A DNA stretch of 64,000 nt, taken from the NCBI GenBank assembly GCA_014529385.2, contig CM043964.1, forward strand, positions 136,193,420-136,257,419, in the 5' to 3' direction. The stretch comes from Adiantum capillus-veneris. Its lineage: Eukaryota > Streptophyta > Polypodiopsida > Polypodiales > Pteridaceae. The notes under the pieces were generated by a model. The model saw only the letters and a list, made by a program, of their open reading frames with translations, did no database searches and was not told the DNA's origin. Position 1 is the first letter of the stretch. Every line of letters starts with the position of its first letter. Position numbers and translations under genes: made by a program. Shown here in pieces: positions 41,667 to 52,431 of this stretch.

Positions 41667-44600
41667 ATGGCTGACAATAGTAAAGAGAGTGAAATTAATG
41701 TTGATAACTTTGATTTTGCTCATGAGCAAGCTACTAATGATGCTTCAATGCTTGTTAACTATCTTGTTTCTAGGCTTCAACAAGCCATGGGCAATCCATC
41801 TCTCCAAAGTGAAGTGCAACGGCAGCTCCGTGCTCACGGGATTCTCCAAGCTCATCACCATGACGAGAGAACACCTAGGAAGCCTCCTTGTGAGACTACC
41901 AAAAGAGGTCTCTCTCCGATTCGGGAAGAAGAAGAGAATCCATATGAAGGGCTCAAGAACTTACTTCTGGATGATGCATCTCCTTCCCAAAGGAGAATTC
42001 AAGAGCCTCCACCGAAGGAACGAGAAAGAAGCGAGTCTCCCGCCACCTCGGCGGAGATGGCTCCACGAAGACGGCGGGCTAAACGCTCTCCATCACCACC
42101 AAAGCGGAGAAGACCATCACACTCTTCTCCACGCCATAATTCAAAGAGGGATGATAAAAAGCAAGAGAAGAAAAAGGCGAGAAAGAGGACACCCTCTTCT
42201 CCATCTTCTTCATCCTCTTCCTCTTATGAAAGCTATCGTGAAGACGACAAGGATCAAGACAAGAAAAAGGCGAGAAAGAGGTCACCCTCTTCTCCACCTT
42301 CTTCAAATTCTTCATCTTCTGAAGAAAGTGATGGTGCAACTTTTGAACCATCAAAAAGAAGAGGCCATAGGAAATCCTATGCCGCATGGAAGAGGTCGTC
42401 CAAACTGAAGAAATTCAAAGAGGGAGGGAAGAGCATCTCTTTCCTTACCTATGATGGCACCTTCGGTGCTACAGACAAAGTTTTGGCCTTTATCCAGCAA
42501 TTCGATGCGGCGTTTGGAGATGAGGGCTTCACGGAGTCCTCTAAGCTACGCCATGTAGCTATGCACTTTCAAAAGTCCGCCAGACAATGGTGGTCTAGCC
42601 TACGAGCCAACGGTGAAGCTCCACGAACATGGAAGGCTTTAAGAGCTTCCATTATGAAGCAGTTTTTGGCCACCGATGCCAAAGACAAAGTACTCACCGA
42701 ATGGCGAAGCTTAAAGCTCTCTCCCAATGAATCCATCCACAAATATGTAGACAAGTTTTGGGACCTACAACTCAAAGCCACTGTCTTCAAAAAGTTGGAT
42801 TTTGGAGAGCAAAAGCAACAATTTTGTGCGGGCTTAACCGAAGAAATGGCGGAGTATGTCAACTCCCAAAGGCCACGTACCATATCGGCGGTAATACACC
42901 ATACTATGGTGGCCTCGCGAATCAATTTCCAAACGGGGGGTAAAAGAAATAATAAGCCCCCGGAAAACAAGGGTTCCAATGAGCCTAAGGGGAAGGACAA
43001 TGTCCAAAAGTCTCCTAAGGGCAATTCCAACAAAGCTAAAGAGAAGGGAGTTTACAAAGGAAAGAATAAACTCTCTCCTGAAGAGCTTGAGCGTTATCGT
43101 AAAGATAACCGGTGTTTCAAGTGCGGCGAACAAGGGCATGCGTACCGCGCTTGTCCCCAAAAGAACAACCGCCAAGATCCTCCTAGAGCTTCTTTGGTTG
43201 AAATCCAAGAGGAGGAGATTCACCAAACTCACCACAAAGGATCTTCTCTATGCCATGCTTGGGGAAAGGTAAGAGAACATGATGCTTTTATTCTCTTTGA
43301 CCCTGGTTCTACTCACAATTTCATATCTATGGAGTTAGCCACCAAGCTAGGCATACAATCCTACGAGATGGGAGATATCCTACCCGCAGACAGTGCCTTC
43401 AAGGGGCAAGAAGCTTCAGTCACTCCCTTAATCGGGAAATTGAGGCTTCATGTCCAAGGCTATGTGGACAAAGAGGACTTCTTTATCTCTCCTCTCAAGC
43501 ATGAGGATGTAATCCTAGGGGCACCATGGTTTGACCGCCTGGCTGCCCATGTTAAATTTCCTGAAAGGAGAATCTCCTTTAAGTTCAGGGAAAAGGACAT
43601 GTATATAGATGCTAAGGAGATGGGTAACACCATCCCCATTGTACATACACCAGCTTTCAACAAGTCAATAAAGAGCTCTATTTTCGTGTACATGATTTTT
43701 GTTAAAGATTCTCAAAATGAACCTAATGCTTTAGCAAAAGAAAATAAAAGCAACCAAAAGGAATTAGAGTTATCCAATTTTCTCAAGGGGTTTCAAGATG
43801 TCTTTATTGACGACATCCCTTGTGAGCTACCTCCTAAACGAGGTAATGACGACCATGCAATTGAACTTCTTCCAGGAAGTTCACCGCCTAACAAACCTCC
43901 TTATAGAGTTTCTCAAGCTCAACAAGAGGAGATTATGCGGCAAGTGCATGAATTAGTTGAGAAGGGCATGGTTAGGCCTAGCTCATCTCCATTTTGCTCA
44001 CCTGTGCTATTAGTGCAAAAGAAAGACGGCACATATCGTATGTGTGTCGACTATAGAGCACTAAATAGGATCACTATCAAGAATAGGTTTCCCGTTCCAC
44101 GGGTAGAAGACCTATTTGATAAGCTACAAGGATCGACCTACTTCAGTAGGATTGACCTAAAAAGTGGCTATCATCAAATAAGGATAGTTGATCAAGACAT
44201 TGTAAAGACCGCATTTCGTACTACATTTGGTCTTTACGAATACATTGTCATGCCTTTTGGCTTGACTAATGCACCAGCCACATTCAACCGCTTGATGGAG
44301 AAGCTGTTCAGGCCTCATCGAACCTTCACTGGAGTGTTCTTTGATGATATTATCATCTACTCTAATTCATTGGAGGAACACAAGCAACACCTCCAGGTAA
44401 TATTTCAAGTTTTAAGAGAGAATAAACTTTATGTTAATCGAAAGAAAAGTGAATTTTTCTTGCAAGAGATTCAATATTTAGGTCACATTATCTCTCAAGA
44501 TGGAATCCAAATGGATCCATCCAAGTTAGAGGTAATAAAAGGATGGCCTAAACCAAGGAATCTTCATGAACTAAGAAGCTTTATAGGTATGTGTGCATAC

Positions 44601-46616
44601 TATAGACGCTTCATAGAAAAGTTATCACGAATTGCAGGACCATTACATGACCTCACAAAGAAAAATGTTAGGTATACATGGTCTGCTAAGGAGAACAGTG
44701 CTTTCGAAAAACTTAAAGAAAAGCTTATCTCTCAACCTGTGCTTACACTACCGGATCTCTCAAAACCATTTGAGGTCCAATGTGATGCTTGTGGTGATTG
44801 CCTTGGGGCTGTTTTGCTCCAAGAAGGGCACGCCATAGGCTATGAGAGTCGAAGGCTCGACCCTGTTGAGCAAGCTCTAGGCATATACGAAAAAGAACTC
44901 CTTGCAGTTCTACATGCCTTAGACTCATGGAAGCACTATTTATTGGGGACTCCTTTCATTCTGCGAACGGATCACCAAAGTCTTAAGTACTTCATGACGC
45001 AGACCAAGCTCTCCGACAAACAAATGAGGTGGGCAAATTTCCTTTCGCAATTTCATTTTCATATTGCTCACATTGCTGGCAAGCATAATCAAGTAGCCGA
45101 TGCACTCTCAAGACGACCGAGAGTGAATGCGGTTTCCATAGCAACTCACAATGATCTATCTTCAATGATAGATGAGTATGCTATTGATCCCGATTTTAGA
45201 GATGTGATTTCAGCCCTTGCATTAGGGAAGAAAGAAGAACCATTTACTTTACAAGATGGTTATCTTCTCTATGGCAATAGACTATGCGTTACTAACTCAC
45301 TACGTGAGAAAGTAATGTATGAATCTCATGCTCCCCCATATGCGGGGCATAGAGGGATTCAGTCTACCCTAAAGGGAATTGAAACATATTTCTATTGGCC
45401 TACCATGAGAGTGAACATACACGAGTATGTTTCCAAATGTGTGGTATGTCAAAAGACAAAATTTGATAGAGGGAAGCAACTTGGATTGCTTCAACCCTTG
45501 CCAATCCCTAATTCACCTTGGGAGAGCATATCCATGGATTTCATCTTTGGATTGCCTAAGTCTATCCATGGAAATACGGGAATATGGACGATAGTAGACA
45601 GGTTCAGTAAACAAGCTCATTTTATACCTGTCAAAAAGACTATCAAAGCCCATCAAATGGCAACCCTCTTCATTTCACAAATTTTCAAGTACCATGGCTT
45701 GCCAATGTCCATAGTGTCGGATAGAGATCCTAGAATGACCAGTAATTTCTGGAAGGGTCTCTTTGAGAATTTAGGAACAAGGCTAAACTTCTCTTCGGCC
45801 TATCATCCACAAACTGATGGCCAAAGTGAAATAGCTAACCTAACCATTCTTGATCTACTAAAAGCCTATGTAACGGAAGTAGATCAAAGATCCCAATGGG
45901 AGAAGTACTTACCTTTAGTAGAGTATGCTTACAATAACACTGTACATACTTCTACAGGAAAAGTACCTTTCGAGGTAATTGAGGGAAGATCAAAAAGTCC
46001 CTTGCTACTTAAGGTACATGGGAAGATCTTCGCTGCAGATGAGTATAGCCGAGACCTACAAGAATCTTTCCAAAAGATTAAGGATGCTATCTCTATCTCA
46101 CAGCAAAGGCAAAAGGCTGCTGCTGACAAGCACAGAAGAGCCCAAGCCTTTAAAGAAAACGATTGGGTCTTGTTAAAGTTTCCCAAGGCTCGATTAAGGC
46201 ACACGACGGGCAAGAATCCTACGGGCCACCAAAAGTACTATGCTAAACTAGCAAAAAGGTATTATGGTCCCTTCCAGATTCTTAGGCCAATCAATGAGAT
46301 GGCCTATCAACTTAAGTTGCCCAATCATTGGCTCATACACAATGCTTTTCATGTGAGCCTATTAAAGCCTTACAAAGGAGAGCCACCTCAAGAACCAACT
46401 ATTGAAGACCCACCGGAGATCGAGGACCCCGAGGAGGTGCTGCAGCCCGAGTCCATTCTCCGACATGAAGACAAGGTATTAAGAGGCGGTAAGACTATCC
46501 GACGATATCTTATTAAGTTTAAGAATTATCCTTTTGAAGATGCTAGATGGATGCAAGGCATACAATTAAAGGATAACCTAAGCCTTGTCAATGCTTACAA
46601 TGCTTCCCAAGAGTAA
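41667..46616 (+). CDS. gag-pol: Chromovirus Gag-Pol polyprotein, intact (1649 residues)
   Basis: A single frame encodes all functions. Residues 1-125 are an N-terminal Gag segment. Residues 129-235 form an arginine/serine-rich domain with two similar KKKARKR-[TS]-PSSP modules. The Gag core is at about 258-400 and the zinc knuckle [14 protein letters not shown] at 483-496. The protease loop LFDPGSTHNF has Asp545 and reads D-P-G rather than D-S/T-G. The reverse transcriptase active site is FFDDIIIYS (about 891-899). RNase H acids are Asp1040, Glu1077, Asp1102 and Asp1145. The integrase zinc site is His1221, His1228, Cys1258, Cys1261. The catalytic triad is Asp1291, Asp1352, Glu1388, with 35 residues between the last two. 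The C-terminal chromodomain (about 1595-1645) reads YLIKFKNYPFEDARW, with Phe where Trp is common, and probably guides integration to chromatin marks. No frameshift separates Gag from Pol. The start is supported by the matching MADN start in B. Confidence 0.97.
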   Translation: MADNSKESEINVDNFDFAHEQATNDASMLVNYLVSRLQQAMGNPSLQSEVQRQLRAHGILQAHHHDERTPRKPPCETTKRGLSPIREEEENPYEGLKNLLLDDASPSQRRIQEPPPKERERSESPATSAEMAPRRRRAKRSPSPPKRRRPSHSSPRHNSKRDDKKQEKKKARKRTPSSPSSSSSSSYESYREDDKDQDKKKARKRSPSSPPSSNSSSSEESDGATFEPSKRRGHRKSYAAWKRSSKLKKFKEGGKSISFLTYDGTFGATDKVLAFIQQFDAAFGDEGFTESSKLRHVAMHFQKSARQWWSSLRANGEAPRTWKALRASIMKQFLATDAKDKVLTEWRSLKLSPNESIHKYVDKFWDLQLKATVFKKLDFGEQKQQFCAGLTEEMAEYVNSQRPRTISAVIHHTMVASRINFQTGGKRNNKPPENKGSNEPKGKDNVQKSPKGNSNKAKEKGVYKGKNKLSPEELERYRKDNRCFKCGEQGHAYRACPQKNNRQDPPRASLVEIQEEEIHQTHHKGSSLCHAWGKVREHDAFILFDPGSTHNFISMELATKLGIQSYEMGDILPADSAFKGQEASVTPLIGKLRLHVQGYVDKEDFFISPLKHEDVILGAPWFDRLAAHVKFPERRISFKFREKDMYIDAKEMGNTIPIVHTPAFNKSIKSSIFVYMIFVKDSQNEPNALAKENKSNQKELELSNFLKGFQDVFIDDIPCELPPKRGNDDHAIELLPGSSPPNKPPYRVSQAQQEEIMRQVHELVEKGMVRPSSSPFCSPVLLVQKKDGTYRMCVDYRALNRITIKNRFPVPRVEDLFDKLQGSTYFSRIDLKSGYHQIRIVDQDIVKTAFRTTFGLYEYIVMPFGLTNAPATFNRLMEKLFRPHRTFTGVFFDDIIIYSNSLEEHKQHLQVIFQVLRENKLYVNRKKSEFFLQEIQYLGHIISQDGIQMDPSKLEVIKGWPKPRNLHELRSFIGMCAYYRRFIEKLSRIAGPLHDLTKKNVRYTWSAKENSAFEKLKEKLISQPVLTLPDLSKPFEVQCDACGDCLGAVLLQEGHAIGYESRRLDPVEQALGIYEKELLAVLHALDSWKHYLLGTPFILRTDHQSLKYFMTQTKLSDKQMRWANFLSQFHFHIAHIAGKHNQVADALSRRPRVNAVSIATHNDLSSMIDEYAIDPDFRDVISALALGKKEEPFTLQDGYLLYGNRLCVTNSLREKVMYESHAPPYAGHRGIQSTLKGIETYFYWPTMRVNIHEYVSKCVVCQKTKFDRGKQLGLLQPLPIPNSPWESISMDFIFGLPKSIHGNTGIWTIVDRFSKQAHFIPVKKTIKAHQMATLFISQIFKYHGLPMSIVSDRDPRMTSNFWKGLFENLGTRLNFSSAYHPQTDGQSEIANLTILDLLKAYVTEVDQRSQWEKYLPLVEYAYNNTVHTSTGKVPFEVIEGRSKSPLLLKVHGKIFAADEYSRDLQESFQKIKDAISISQQRQKAAADKHRRAQAFKENDWVLLKFPKARLRHTTGKNPTGHQKYYAKLAKRYYGPFQILRPINEMAYQLKLPNHWLIHNAFHVSLLKPYKGEPPQEPTIEDPPEIEDPEEVLQPESILRHEDKVLRGGKTIRRYLIKFKNYPFEDARWMQGIQLKDNLSLVNAYNASQE

Positions 46617-46971
46617 GCAAATGTACAAAATGTTAAAAATGAACAAAAATTTTTGTCTTATAAGACTCTCTTTTTTTATTTGTGCACAAAAATGAAGTAG
46701 TATGCATGCTTAGATCAAGTTTGCGGAGACGACGTCTCCCAAACACCAAGTAGAGCTTGTCACTCTACTATGGAAGACTGATAGGACTAATGTGCAGACA
46801 TGCTTGCGGCAGCCTCAGGCTCTCAAGCGCCAAATGGACTAGTCATCCATTATGGAATGATGTCGTAGGGTAACATAGGGATCCTCTACCCGCTACGAAA
46901 AGGACTCATGCATATGCTTTATCTTCTCTACACCATAGTCGAGGACGACTATGATTTCAAGAGAGAGGTAA
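46617..46971 (+). other. Element C 3' noncoding region with hairpins and polypurine tract
   Basis: Holds AGTAGAG/CTCTACT (46749-46755 with 46763-46769), CATAGTCG-AGGA-CGACTATG (46934-46953) and the purine-rich AAGAGAGAGGTAA ending at 46971, next to the LTR. It parallels B (12046-12388) and E (26837-27193). Confidence 0.75.
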
Positions 46972-48561
46972 TGTCATAATAATCAATATCTAATTCTCCT
47001 AAATGATTTTCTCATATTAAACTGATCATTTAATGTGGGGAAGTGCCAAGGGAGAAAAAGCTAGAATATTGGTTAAGTTAGCAGACCGGCCACAGTAGGG
47101 ATCCAAAGGAGGGAAAATAGGGATCCAAAGGGGGGGCCATCTGCAAAAGAGCCATGTGAAACAATGGGCCAAAAAGACCCTAAGGTTCAGCCCATTAAGA
47201 CTTCCAAAATGCTAAGGTTCCAAAATTCAAAGGTTGTGTCCAAAGGTCAACCCTAGGGAAAATTGGATGCTTAGTGTGTGCCCAAAAAGTCTTTCTACAT
47301 CCCTACATGGGAGGGGGCGAGCCCCAAAGCTAGGGGATGAGAGAGAAATCCACACACACACACACACAGGCTCCCTTTACACAGGGAATGAGGGACACAT
47401 GTCAGCTCCCTAGGCCAGATGCCCACAAGGTGTGCCCAATTCCTATTGGAAGACCCTTGAAGTGGACCAATGAGAATTAAGCTAGAGTAAATCTAGTTTA
47501 ATTAATTTAAAAACATTTAATAAAAGAAACCAATGAGAATTAAGTCTCCTAGAAGACTATTGGGCAGTCTCCCAAGGGGTCCAATGAGCATTCAGGAGCC
47601 CCATGGCTTGCCTGATTCCTATTGGCCAGGAGGCAAAGGGGTCCAATGAGAGTTTAGTTTAATTATTTAATTACCTAAAGCTCTCACAAAAGGGGAAAGG
47701 GGGACACATGTCAGAAGGCTATCACTTATGCTGCTTAATTCCTATTGGCTTGACCTGGGGAGGTCCAATGAGGCAAAAGCCAGACCTAATTAGCAGCTAG
47801 GGCTCGCCCAAGAGAGAGGGGGGGCTGATTTTTGCTTGGCATTGACACACACACTCTCACACTTGACCATGTGTGAAGGGAAAATACTCTATCTCCTCCC
47901 AAGCTTTAATGGAGAGCTCATCACCTACTCCAAGCTTGTGAGATAGAAGCCTACATCAACACTCTCTTGACATGTGGATGCAAATCCAACCAAGAGCCAA
48001 GCTTCAATGCATGCTCATCTTCTCTACCAAGCTAATTACTAAGCTAAGCTATGCTAATATGAGTGATTATGTGAGGAGATGTACATCTTTCTCATAAGAT
48101 ACTTCTTTTTCTTCTCAATCTACTCTCATACCCTGCTAGCTCTCACCATCTTCGAAGGTGTGTGAGGTCTTGGGTCTGAGAACGGGGATAATTCAAGTTG
48201 TGTTTGATTAAGTGTTTTGCTTGGTGTATGAAGCTTCCATCTTCATTGCACTAGCTAGTCTTGAAGGAACACAAAGAATTGTATTGTACAATGTCTCTCT
48301 TGATGGGAGAAACCATAATACAAAGCCTTTTGGAGGGGGGACCGGCTCCATGCAAATCCGGTCCTCAACTGTTGTCAATAGCTTAATTTCTCTCTCTTTT
48401 GAAAGTATTGTCGATGCTATCTAACTAGGTGTTATGCTTTTTGTTGCTCTCTCCACCCAAGCACTCTTGTAATTCTCATTAGGAATCTATTCTAATGAAA
48501 TGCCCACTATGTTCATGCTAAATTCCGCTACACATAAGATTATAGGCCATTAAATGTTACA
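46972..48561 (+). repeat. Element C 3' LTR (1590 bases)
   Basis: Same length as the 5' LTR. Differences seen by eye: a CA-repeat unit gained and AA lost near 47350-47390, one G-to-T just before the CA run, an A-to-C near 47601 and a G-to-A near 48093. Confidence 0.96.
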
Positions 48562-48566
48562 AGTAA
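48562..48566. repeat. Target-site duplication of element C, right copy (AGTAA)
   Basis: Matches 39655-39659. Confidence 0.95.
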
Positions 48567-49712
48567 TGTGGTAGCAACCTACTCCTCAAAAGAATCTTGC
48601 AATCAATTAATACCAAGGTGGTAGTCTTATGGTAGCTACCTGTTCGGGACACAGGTAGCTATAGCACCTACTCATGCATATACCATGTTGCCCTAATTTT
48701 AATTGAGGTTAGATTTTTGGTGATTTGATTCATGTTATAGCCCACAAAGCCCCAATACTGAAGATCGGACCCGATCAAGTATTTATAAGCTCCTAATTCT
48801 CCTTGAGTTCCTCGCTCATTGCTTCAATGACGCCTTCTGTTTTTCTCAAAGGATGCAGCCTCAGTATTCATGATGTTGATTAGAATTTGCTTCCTCTTCT
48901 TCTGCTTCAGCTTGTACTCCACTCTCTTGACTCAATAATGAGTCCCGGGTGGAAAATGTGAGTGGTTCAAACTTCAAATTTCCACAATTTTAAAGATGTT
49001 AAATATGGTCCATTGTCCAAGTTTTTGGCATGCCCAAAGGCATGGCTATAGCTAGTGTTCAATATTCTTTTTGTCACTAACTAAACATCAACATTTTATT
49101 TTTTGGTTTGGAAAATACTTAGGTGATTCGTCTAAGAAATTTGCGATTCAAGTGATAGTGGGCACTTATGATGAGGCAAGGGTGTAATGATCATGTTTCC
49201 AAGGAACAATATTTTTGGCCTACATCAAAAGGATGCAGGAGGAATAGGTTAGTTGAAGACCGTCCACCAACTGTGGATAAAGGAAACATATGTCCTTTGC
49301 AAGACATCTATGTGCATCCACTGTTGCCATCCCGACTTGCGAGTCCAGATTTTTGCATATGGAAAGTACATCGTCTTGAATCAAAATGTCAAGCACAACT
49401 AGGAGGAGGGAGGTTTGTGAAGGAGCTTTTGCCTCCCTCTCTTGCTTTGTCTAAATAGGACAACATTGCAACTCCTCTTTCTCACAAAGGTTGTGAACCA
49501 AGAGTGCACAAGGGCCAACCTTGATCCCCACATTCATCGTGCTCCAAAGTAGAAGCAAGCCTTTCTCTATTCCAACAATTTATTTCCCCTATTTTATTTG
49601 GTATATTGATCTGCACAGCTTTCTGCTTGCAAATTCTACGTTGAGACTTGAAGCTGATGCATGACCACTAACCACCTCAATCTCCTACACTCCTATTACC
49701 AAAGCCACAAAG
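48567..49712. other. No gene seen
   Basis: Right flank of element C. The one open stretch (49168-49458) shows no domain and has no matching context, so I do not call it. Confidence 0.45.
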
Positions 49713-50440
49713 TTGAATGCCTCTATTTTCTTTGCATGTTTTGTGTTCCCTTGTACCATTCCTTCTTCATTAATCTCTGGTAATTCCCACTGGTACCTCA
49801 GCTTGTCTAGCAACAAGCACTTTAGGAGCTTCCCACTAGAAATTATCGCCTGTTTCTGTAGCATGGAGAGTTGGCTTCTTACCTTCAATGATAAAGGGCC
49901 TTCTTCCATCACAATTATACTCTCCATCCTCTCCCTTGGAGAAGTCAATTCTCTCCAACAATGGGTTTGTAGGAGAAATTTAGCAACCCTAGCTAATTGC
50001 AGTAAGCTCAATGCACTAGATCTCAACTTCAATCATCTACTTGGTGAGATATCTCCTAAGGTTGGGTGTTTTTTGAGGTGTTTGTTGAACATATAGATCT
50101 TGTCAACATCGTACAATCAGTTCATTGGACACACTCCAAAAGAGATATGGTTGTCATTCAAACTAAGAGTTCTCATTTGGATAAATAACAACTTACTTTC
50201 TTCTATATCATCTATTGAGATCTCTAATTACATTGAAATGAAATGGCTCCTACTCTCCAACAGCCAGTTCAATATAGGAAGCATCCCACTTTCATAAGGA
50301 CAGTTGAAAATGCTAGAAATTGGCAACAACAATATCTAAATCCCTATACCTACTAAGAATGCAATTGCCACCAAATTTCTATGAGTTGATCTCAACAACA
50401 ATCCCTTGAGTAGTCCCATCCCCTCTAGGGATTGGGTGAC
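49713..50440 (+). pseudogene. Leucine-rich-repeat pseudogene fragment
   Basis: A single frame read through several stops shows repeats of the plant extracellular LRR type: LATLANCSKLNALDLNFNHL followed by GEISPKVG, then NQFIGHTPKEIW, LRVLIWINNNLLSS, MKWLLLSNSQFNIGSIP and VDLNNNPLSSPIPS. Such repeats normally form the ectodomain of receptor kinases or receptor-like proteins. No signal peptide, membrane segment or kinase is readable nearby. Stops at about 50095, 50295 and 50338 and the isolated position indicate a dead fragment. It is the only host-like gene trace in the window. Confidence 0.6.
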
Positions 50441-52189
50441 GTCTGAATGGACCCAAAGATTGCCTCCATGACCTGGGGCGTCCACTAGGAAATATGTAAG
50501 GTACCACGTGCGAACAAAATAACGGATTTATAATTAGGTACATTTACAAAAAAAATGTACTTACATAAAGGTTTTTTAATTAAGAAAGTGAAAATTTTCA
50601 TATATAAGGGTTAGTTTTTTTACAAAAAAGCATACATAAGGGGTACATATAATACTTGGAAATATACAAGTAAGGGATTATTTAAATACATCTTGTTTTC
50701 AGGTGCTATATGAAATTTTTACATAGTGGACTCCCCGGGCTCCATGGTCAAGAGTTTGCATTATACATGTTCAAGGCAAAGGTTGTAGAGGACTTGGAAA
50801 TTTATTAGAGTTTTCATGTGTAACTAAAGAAACTCTCACCCCAATTTCATTGACGAATTCATGCTCAATTCATGTAACTCCTTTAGACTCTAGGTAGGAG
50901 ACCTCTTAAACGATGATTTAAACCTTAGTAGCATATAGGTATTGGACCTCTCCTAAAACGGACTGGAGGATAGCATACCCAAAGAGTGTGGCAAGTGCTC
51001 TTGTCATTTTGGATTTGGATTGAGTCGAAAAGACCATCAATATTGGTTTGAGGCTAAAGTGTGGTGAACGCCTAAGAATTGCAACACAATAAAGCAAGTT
51101 GTGATTTGAGAGCATAGACTGCATGTACAGGAGTGTGTTACCGCACAACCTCAAACAAAAGTTCAAAAAATTGATCAACACTCTCTATGAGAAAAAAAAG
51201 TTCATCAAGCTAATATGAATGCAATTTTCACATTTTGAATCAATAAGAGTGTTTAGCTAGAGTATTTGAGCACTTGTATGAGAGTTTGAAGCGAAAGGAA
51301 ACATAGTCCGTGAGCAAGAGTCGAGAGACTTAGTGTCAATAAGGCTATATACTTGTTGACTCCAAATTATATAAATAAAATGGAATACATATCATTCATT
51401 GTGCTTAATAGAATGTGAAAGAGGCACCAGATTAAGAAAAGAGGAAAAGGGACTTTTTTGGGCAATTACAGGAAAACAATTTCCTCAAATGGATCCAAAA
51501 GTTCATTTCTTTTGCTTGGATATGTGGGACGGGTGTCTAAGCTCACTCCTATCTTATTGCAGACAAAGAACCATGAATATAATTGTCAATCCATGGGACA
51601 AAGTTGACTTGCCATAGTGCATAGAGGCTACAAGAGGTTGTCAATCTCTTGAAAACAACAAACAACTCGCATCTAACTCAAGCTACACTCAAATGACCAA
51701 AATCACCAAAAGTTAAGTCACTAATCGGCAAACAAATCATAAATGTTACATCATCAAACGTTACAAAACTTCTAGGACATGTTTATAAGACCTAAGCACA
51801 CATGCTTATGGTCTCAAATCTCACTTTAGGTCAAGTGTAAAAATCACGATTCTTAACAACAGTGAGCTTTTGACCTAGTCGTTTTTGACCCAGAATGCAT
51901 CTAAATGCTTAGCAATGATGCCCCAATACCCCTCCTATACTTATTTTATGATTTTTAAGCTTAAATTTCCACTTATAATGAAATTAGGCCGTGAGTCGAC
52001 GACGCCAAAAGCTACGGATTACCATGAAATTCTTACGTCAACGCGTAGAGCTCTTACCTGCGGTTGCAACGTAATAGATGGCAATGCAATGTGATAATTG
52101 AGAAGGGAGTAGGAAGCACGAGAAGGAGAGAAGTGAGCATTGTTAGCTCACGCTATGTTCTATTATCCAAAAACTTACAAAATACTTAC
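50441..52189. other. No gene seen
   Basis: Noncoding. The right part probably includes the unresolved remainder of the LTR whose U3 end is at 52417. Confidence 0.4.
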
Positions 52190-52417
52190 AAAAATTGGCT
52201 TTTATACCTTAGCCAAGGTTTCTGTGGTCAAAATTAATAATCTGGGAGCTCTAACTAAAGATAGGTTAATACAATCTAGAAGGTTGTAGCCTCGGCTCAT
52301 CAATTGCACTATTTATCTGAAAAGTAGGAGTTATAACATTCTCGATTCATCAAAATAATAAGTGTTTTTACAATAAAATCTCCAAAAAATATTATCCGAG
52401 TTGGCTTACTGCTAACA
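52190..52417 (-). repeat. Element K 3' LTR, U3 part (left end unresolved)
   Basis: On the minus strand a polypurine tract is followed by TGTTAGCAGTAAGCC, a plausible LTR start. About 210 bases further in lies GGTATAAAAGCC (TATA, 52200-52206). I could not find the other edge or a partner LTR, so the extent is a minimum. Confidence 0.55.
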
Positions 52418-52431
52418 TTCCCCCCCTCCTT
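52418..52431 (-). other. Element K polypurine tract
   Basis: The minus strand reads AGGAGGGGGGGAA immediately before the LTR start, a strong candidate plus-strand primer. Confidence 0.65.

Larger units (their letters stand above)
39660..48561 (+). mobile_element. Element C: complete chromodomain Ty3/gypsy retrotransposon
   Basis: An 8902-base element with two 1590-base LTRs, AGTAA target duplications, canonical iMet primer site, structured leader, a single uninterrupted Gag-Pol, polypurine tract and the family's conserved hairpins. Its LTRs differ by about three substitutions and two compensating two-base indels by eye. It looks recent and possibly autonomous. Confidence 0.97.

Noticed and set aside
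41659-42408. 249-residue ORF overlapping the start of element C Gag
   Set aside because: It is an alternate frame across the arginine/serine-rich region, and the true frame is the 1649-residue one.
48212-48424. 70-residue ORF, identical to one at 40900-41112
   Set aside because: It is LTR sequence seen twice, not a gene.
49168-49458. 96-residue ORF
   Set aside because: No domain, no homologous context and unremarkable composition.
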